The notes under the pieces are model-generated. The model was not told where the DNA came from and made no database searches. It was given only the letters and a program-made list of their open reading frames with translations. DNA of 64,000 bases, from NCBI RefSeq assembly GCF_900155985.1, contig NZ_FTMA01000001.1, positions 1,650,655 through 1,714,654 on the forward strand, in the 5' to 3' direction. The DNA comes from Maribacter ulvicola (GTDB lineage Bacteria; Bacteroidota; Bacteroidia; Flavobacteriales; Flavobacteriaceae). Below are positions 61,859 through 64,000 of this stretch, piece after piece; position 1 is the stretch's first letter; each line of letters begins with the position of its first letter. The position numbers were made by a program, and so were the translations under genes.

Positions 61859-63484
61859 ATGAAAAAACATTCTATTATTTTAAGTTTAATGATGGTGCTC
61901 CTCTTAGGATTTCAATCATGCGATATTGAAGAAGAAATTATCGATGAAGCTCTTGGTGAAGAACTATTAACCAATGCTGATGCTTTAAGTTTATTGGCAC
62001 CGGCGTACAATAATATGAGAAGGGTTTATGGTCACCGCTGGTTCTTTGCATTACAGACCTTTTCTTCTGACGAAGGTATGTTGCCAACCAGAGGAAGTGA
62101 TTGGTTCGATGGTGGTGTTTTTCAGGAGTTACATACACATAATTGGACCCCTACTCACAGATATACCACAGAAACGTTTGAACATATTACAGCGGGTTTG
62201 GCAACTTCATCTCAAGCAATTAGTTTTTTGAACGAAGGAACGCAGGAATATGCAGAAGCAGTAGCGCTGTTATCTCATTTTATGTGGGTCGCTTTAGATG
62301 CTTACGGTCAGGTACCTTACCGTGGCATTACTGATATTAACTTTAATGATGATCCTCAAATACTTACAGGTAGTGAAGCAATAGCAACTATTGTTACGAA
62401 TTTAGAATCGGTTATGCCAAGCCTTCCTACTGGTAAAAACACAGTGCGTTATACGCAAGATGCAGCAAAATCTCTTATGGCAAGGATGTACTTGAATAAA
62501 GTAGTTTATGAAGATCGATATGGTTCTAACTATTCTTTTTCAAACGAAGACATGCAGCGGGTTATAGATTTGACGACTGAGGTAATCAATAGCGGTTCAC
62601 ATGCTTTAGAAACCAATGATTATTTCAGTATGTTCGATCCTGATAATGAAAATCATCCAGAAATTATATGGGCGGTAAAAAATGAAAAAACTTCTGTTCG
62701 TATTGGTGGTAGAAGTGTTTCAAGAAATACTACAAACGGTTTATCGAGAGGACTTTTATATAAAGTCGATGGTGGTTGGGAAGAAGGCTCAGATGCCGGG
62801 TGTGCATTACCAGGGTTTTTAGATACGTTCGATCCAGTTAATGATCCTAGGTACTTTAAAGAAAACTACCCTAATGAAGAGGGTACCATAGCCTTGGCAG
62901 ATTATGAGATTAACAGAGGGTTTCTTGAAGGACAACTATATGGTATTAAAACAGAAGACGGTTCACCGGTAATCAATGAAGATCAAACTGTTGATATTGT
63001 ACCTGTACAATTGTTTACAAGAGATTTTACCTTGGCAAACCATACACGCCAAGTGTCTTTAATTGCAGAGAACCAATCTGTAGGTGTACGTGTCTCTAAA
63101 TGGAGTATTGAAGATTTAGGAGCAAACCGAGATGATACAGGTGTAGATATTGTGGTTTTTAGATTAGCAGATTTATATTTAATGAGGGCAGAAGCTCAAT
63201 TAAGATTAGGATCTGGTGATGCTTTATCTGATATCAACGCTGTTAGAGTGGCGCGTGGTGGTTCTGATTTTGCTAAAGGTAATGCAACATTAGAAGATGT
63301 ATATTTAGAAAGAGGTTTTGACTTTTATTGGGAATATCATAGAAGAACGGATCAAATCCGATTTGAAAAATGGGAAGATTCTTGGGTAGATAAAACAGAT
63401 TCAGATCCAAATAAAAGAGTATTTCCAATACCTCCTGGACCCCTTGCACAGACCCCCGGTTTAGTACAAAATCCTGGGTACTAA
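61859..63484 (+). CDS. SusD/RagB-family outer membrane lipoprotein
   Basis: Surface glycan-binding lipoprotein (541 residues) that caps its SusC partner. Lipobox FQSC puts the lipid on Cys21, followed by an acidic stretch that fits surface export. SusD features are the helical tetratrico-like start DALSLLAPAYNNMRRVYGHRWFFALQ, ALDAYGQVPYRG, a domain of small helices, and the end block RLADLYLMRAEAQLRLG with DINAVRVARGG. The glycan is unknown. Followed by a strong terminator, so a further gene downstream has its own promoter. Confidence 0.94.
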   Translation: MKKHSIILSLMMVLLLGFQSCDIEEEIIDEALGEELLTNADALSLLAPAYNNMRRVYGHRWFFALQTFSSDEGMLPTRGSDWFDGGVFQELHTHNWTPTHRYTTETFEHITAGLATSSQAISFLNEGTQEYAEAVALLSHFMWVALDAYGQVPYRGITDINFNDDPQILTGSEAIATIVTNLESVMPSLPTGKNTVRYTQDAAKSLMARMYLNKVVYEDRYGSNYSFSNEDMQRVIDLTTEVINSGSHALETNDYFSMFDPDNENHPEIIWAVKNEKTSVRIGGRSVSRNTTNGLSRGLLYKVDGGWEEGSDAGCALPGFLDTFDPVNDPRYFKENYPNEEGTIALADYEINRGFLEGQLYGIKTEDGSPVINEDQTVDIVPVQLFTRDFTLANHTRQVSLIAENQSVGVRVSKWSIEDLGANRDDTGVDIVVFRLADLYLMRAEAQLRLGSGDALSDINAVRVARGGSDFAKGNATLEDVYLERGFDFYWEYHRRTDQIRFEKWEDSWVDKTDSDPNKRVFPIPPGPLAQTPGLVQNPGY

Positions 63485-63534
63485 TTCTATATATTATAAA
63501 AAAAATTGGTTGAGTAGTTAGTTTGTATGGAGTT

Positions 63535-63567
63535 AAAACAGGCAGGTTTTAAACCTGCCTGTTTTTA
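63535..63567 (+). terminator. Terminator after susD
   Basis: AAACAGGCAGGTTT / AAACCTGCCTGTTT, a nearly loop-free 13-14 bp stem with a T run, 54 nt after the stop. Confidence 0.85.
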
Positions 63568-63828
63568 ACTTTTATTATTACTATTGACTATACTATTCTT
63601 ATTAACCCCATACAATTCATTTTTTTTCAGTTTTCACCAGACATTGGTTAATAGTTGGCTATCATTAATTTTTAAAGTATAAAGTCTTTTAAATTAAGGT
63701 AGTAGATTACGGGTATTTTTTTGTTTTAATGTATCAACATTGAAATATTTAATGTAACGCAATAGTAATTAAGACCACTTTCCTAGATATTGAATAGATC
63801 TAAGCGAATGATTAAAAAATATAGCTAT

Positions 63829-64000
63829 ATGAAATACTTCTTTTTCTTTACCATTTTTATCGCTTTTTGTATGTCATGTAATGGTAAAGAAAATAGCCGA
63901 CCTGTTTTTTTGATAACAGGTGAAAAAGCTAGTGATATAGAAATTTCTACAATTAAAGATTTAAAAAAAGACCTTGAAAAGGTATTGAAGGATGACATAA
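63829..64000 (+). CDS. Lipoprotein gene, truncated by the window edge
   Basis: The first 57 codons of an exported lipoprotein are visible. MKYFFFF, a hydrophobic core and the lipobox MSC give Cys17, with a second in-frame ATG at 63808 also possible. After the cysteine it reads GKENSRPVFLITGEKASDIEIS, followed by a Lys/Asp-rich helix. A leading strand followed by a helix of the DLKKDLEKVL type occurs at the start of alpha-glucuronidases of families GH115 and GH67, which would suit the uronate context. That is a guess from 57 residues and the rest of the gene is outside the window. Confidence 0.55.
   Translation, partial: MKYFFFFTIFIAFCMSCNGKENSRPVFLITGEKASDIEISTIKDLKKDLEKVLKDDI

Noticed and set aside
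1..64000. CRISPR arrays, insertion sequences, phage genes or defence systems
   Set aside because: No regularly spaced repeats, transposase-like frames or terminal inverted repeats were seen on reading the window.

Overview
This window looks like chromosomal DNA of a marine Bacteroidetes bacterium of the family Flavobacteriaceae (Maribacter/Zobellia type). The base composition is AT-rich and Shine-Dalgarno sequences are nearly absent. Promoters match the Bacteroidetes consensus TTG-N19-TAnnTTTG. Other lineage markers are a fused SecDF, a Rho with a long disordered insert, type B T9SS sorting domains, and a SusC/SusD pair. No insertion sequence, phage gene, CRISPR array or rRNA was seen. The only stable RNA genes are two tandem identical tRNA-Glu.

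From 1 to about 38.2 kb the window is mostly housekeeping. It carries mdh; secDF preceded by a small exported protein with a SecD-like stretch; a double-ABC ATPase with a degenerate first domain; lgt; a DUF192 lipoprotein; yidD; and an AraC regulator divergent from an aldehyde dehydrogenase/DUF779 pair. Next come cysS-folE, two tandem T9SS type B secreted proteins, a FadL-like barrel with a low-complexity lipoprotein, proS, tRNA-Glu x2, rpsT, rho, DUF4293, a DM13 lipoprotein with a barrel protein, a YfcE-like phosphodiesterase, truA and an ABC exporter. The block ends with the folP-cdaA pair divergent from the DUF1599-DoxX-tpiA-prmA-clpS run.

From 38.4 to 46.2 kb is a hexuronate locus. It has a textbook promoter overlapped by a LacI-type palindrome, then uxaC, a TRAP transporter (dctP, dctQ, dctM), a ruined tagaturonate reductase gene (uxaB), and altronate dehydratase uxaA, facing a LacI regulator. 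A Nudix-fold regulator with an inactivated Nudix box follows, then a 1.1-kb gene-free stretch and a glucose-dehydrogenase-like SDR.

From 51.4 to 64 kb are an SDR-type fructuronate reductase (uxuB), a haem c periplasmic lipoprotein with a perfect copy of the same LacI palindrome upstream, and a minus-strand run of a double-DUF1080 lipoprotein, an exported Gfo/Idh oxidoreductase and uxuA. A SusC/SusD pair and the start of a further lipoprotein gene complete the window.

Together the genes describe uptake of oligosaccharide or uronate (SusCD, TRAP), isomerisation by UxaC, reduction by the SDR-type UxuB and dehydration by UxuA to 2-keto-3-deoxygluconate. KDG kinase and aldolase are not in the window. 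The decay of uxaB next to an intact uxaA suggests that the altronate branch has been lost or taken over by another reductase. The shared operator ties the uxaC operon to the haem c lipoprotein gene 14 kb away.
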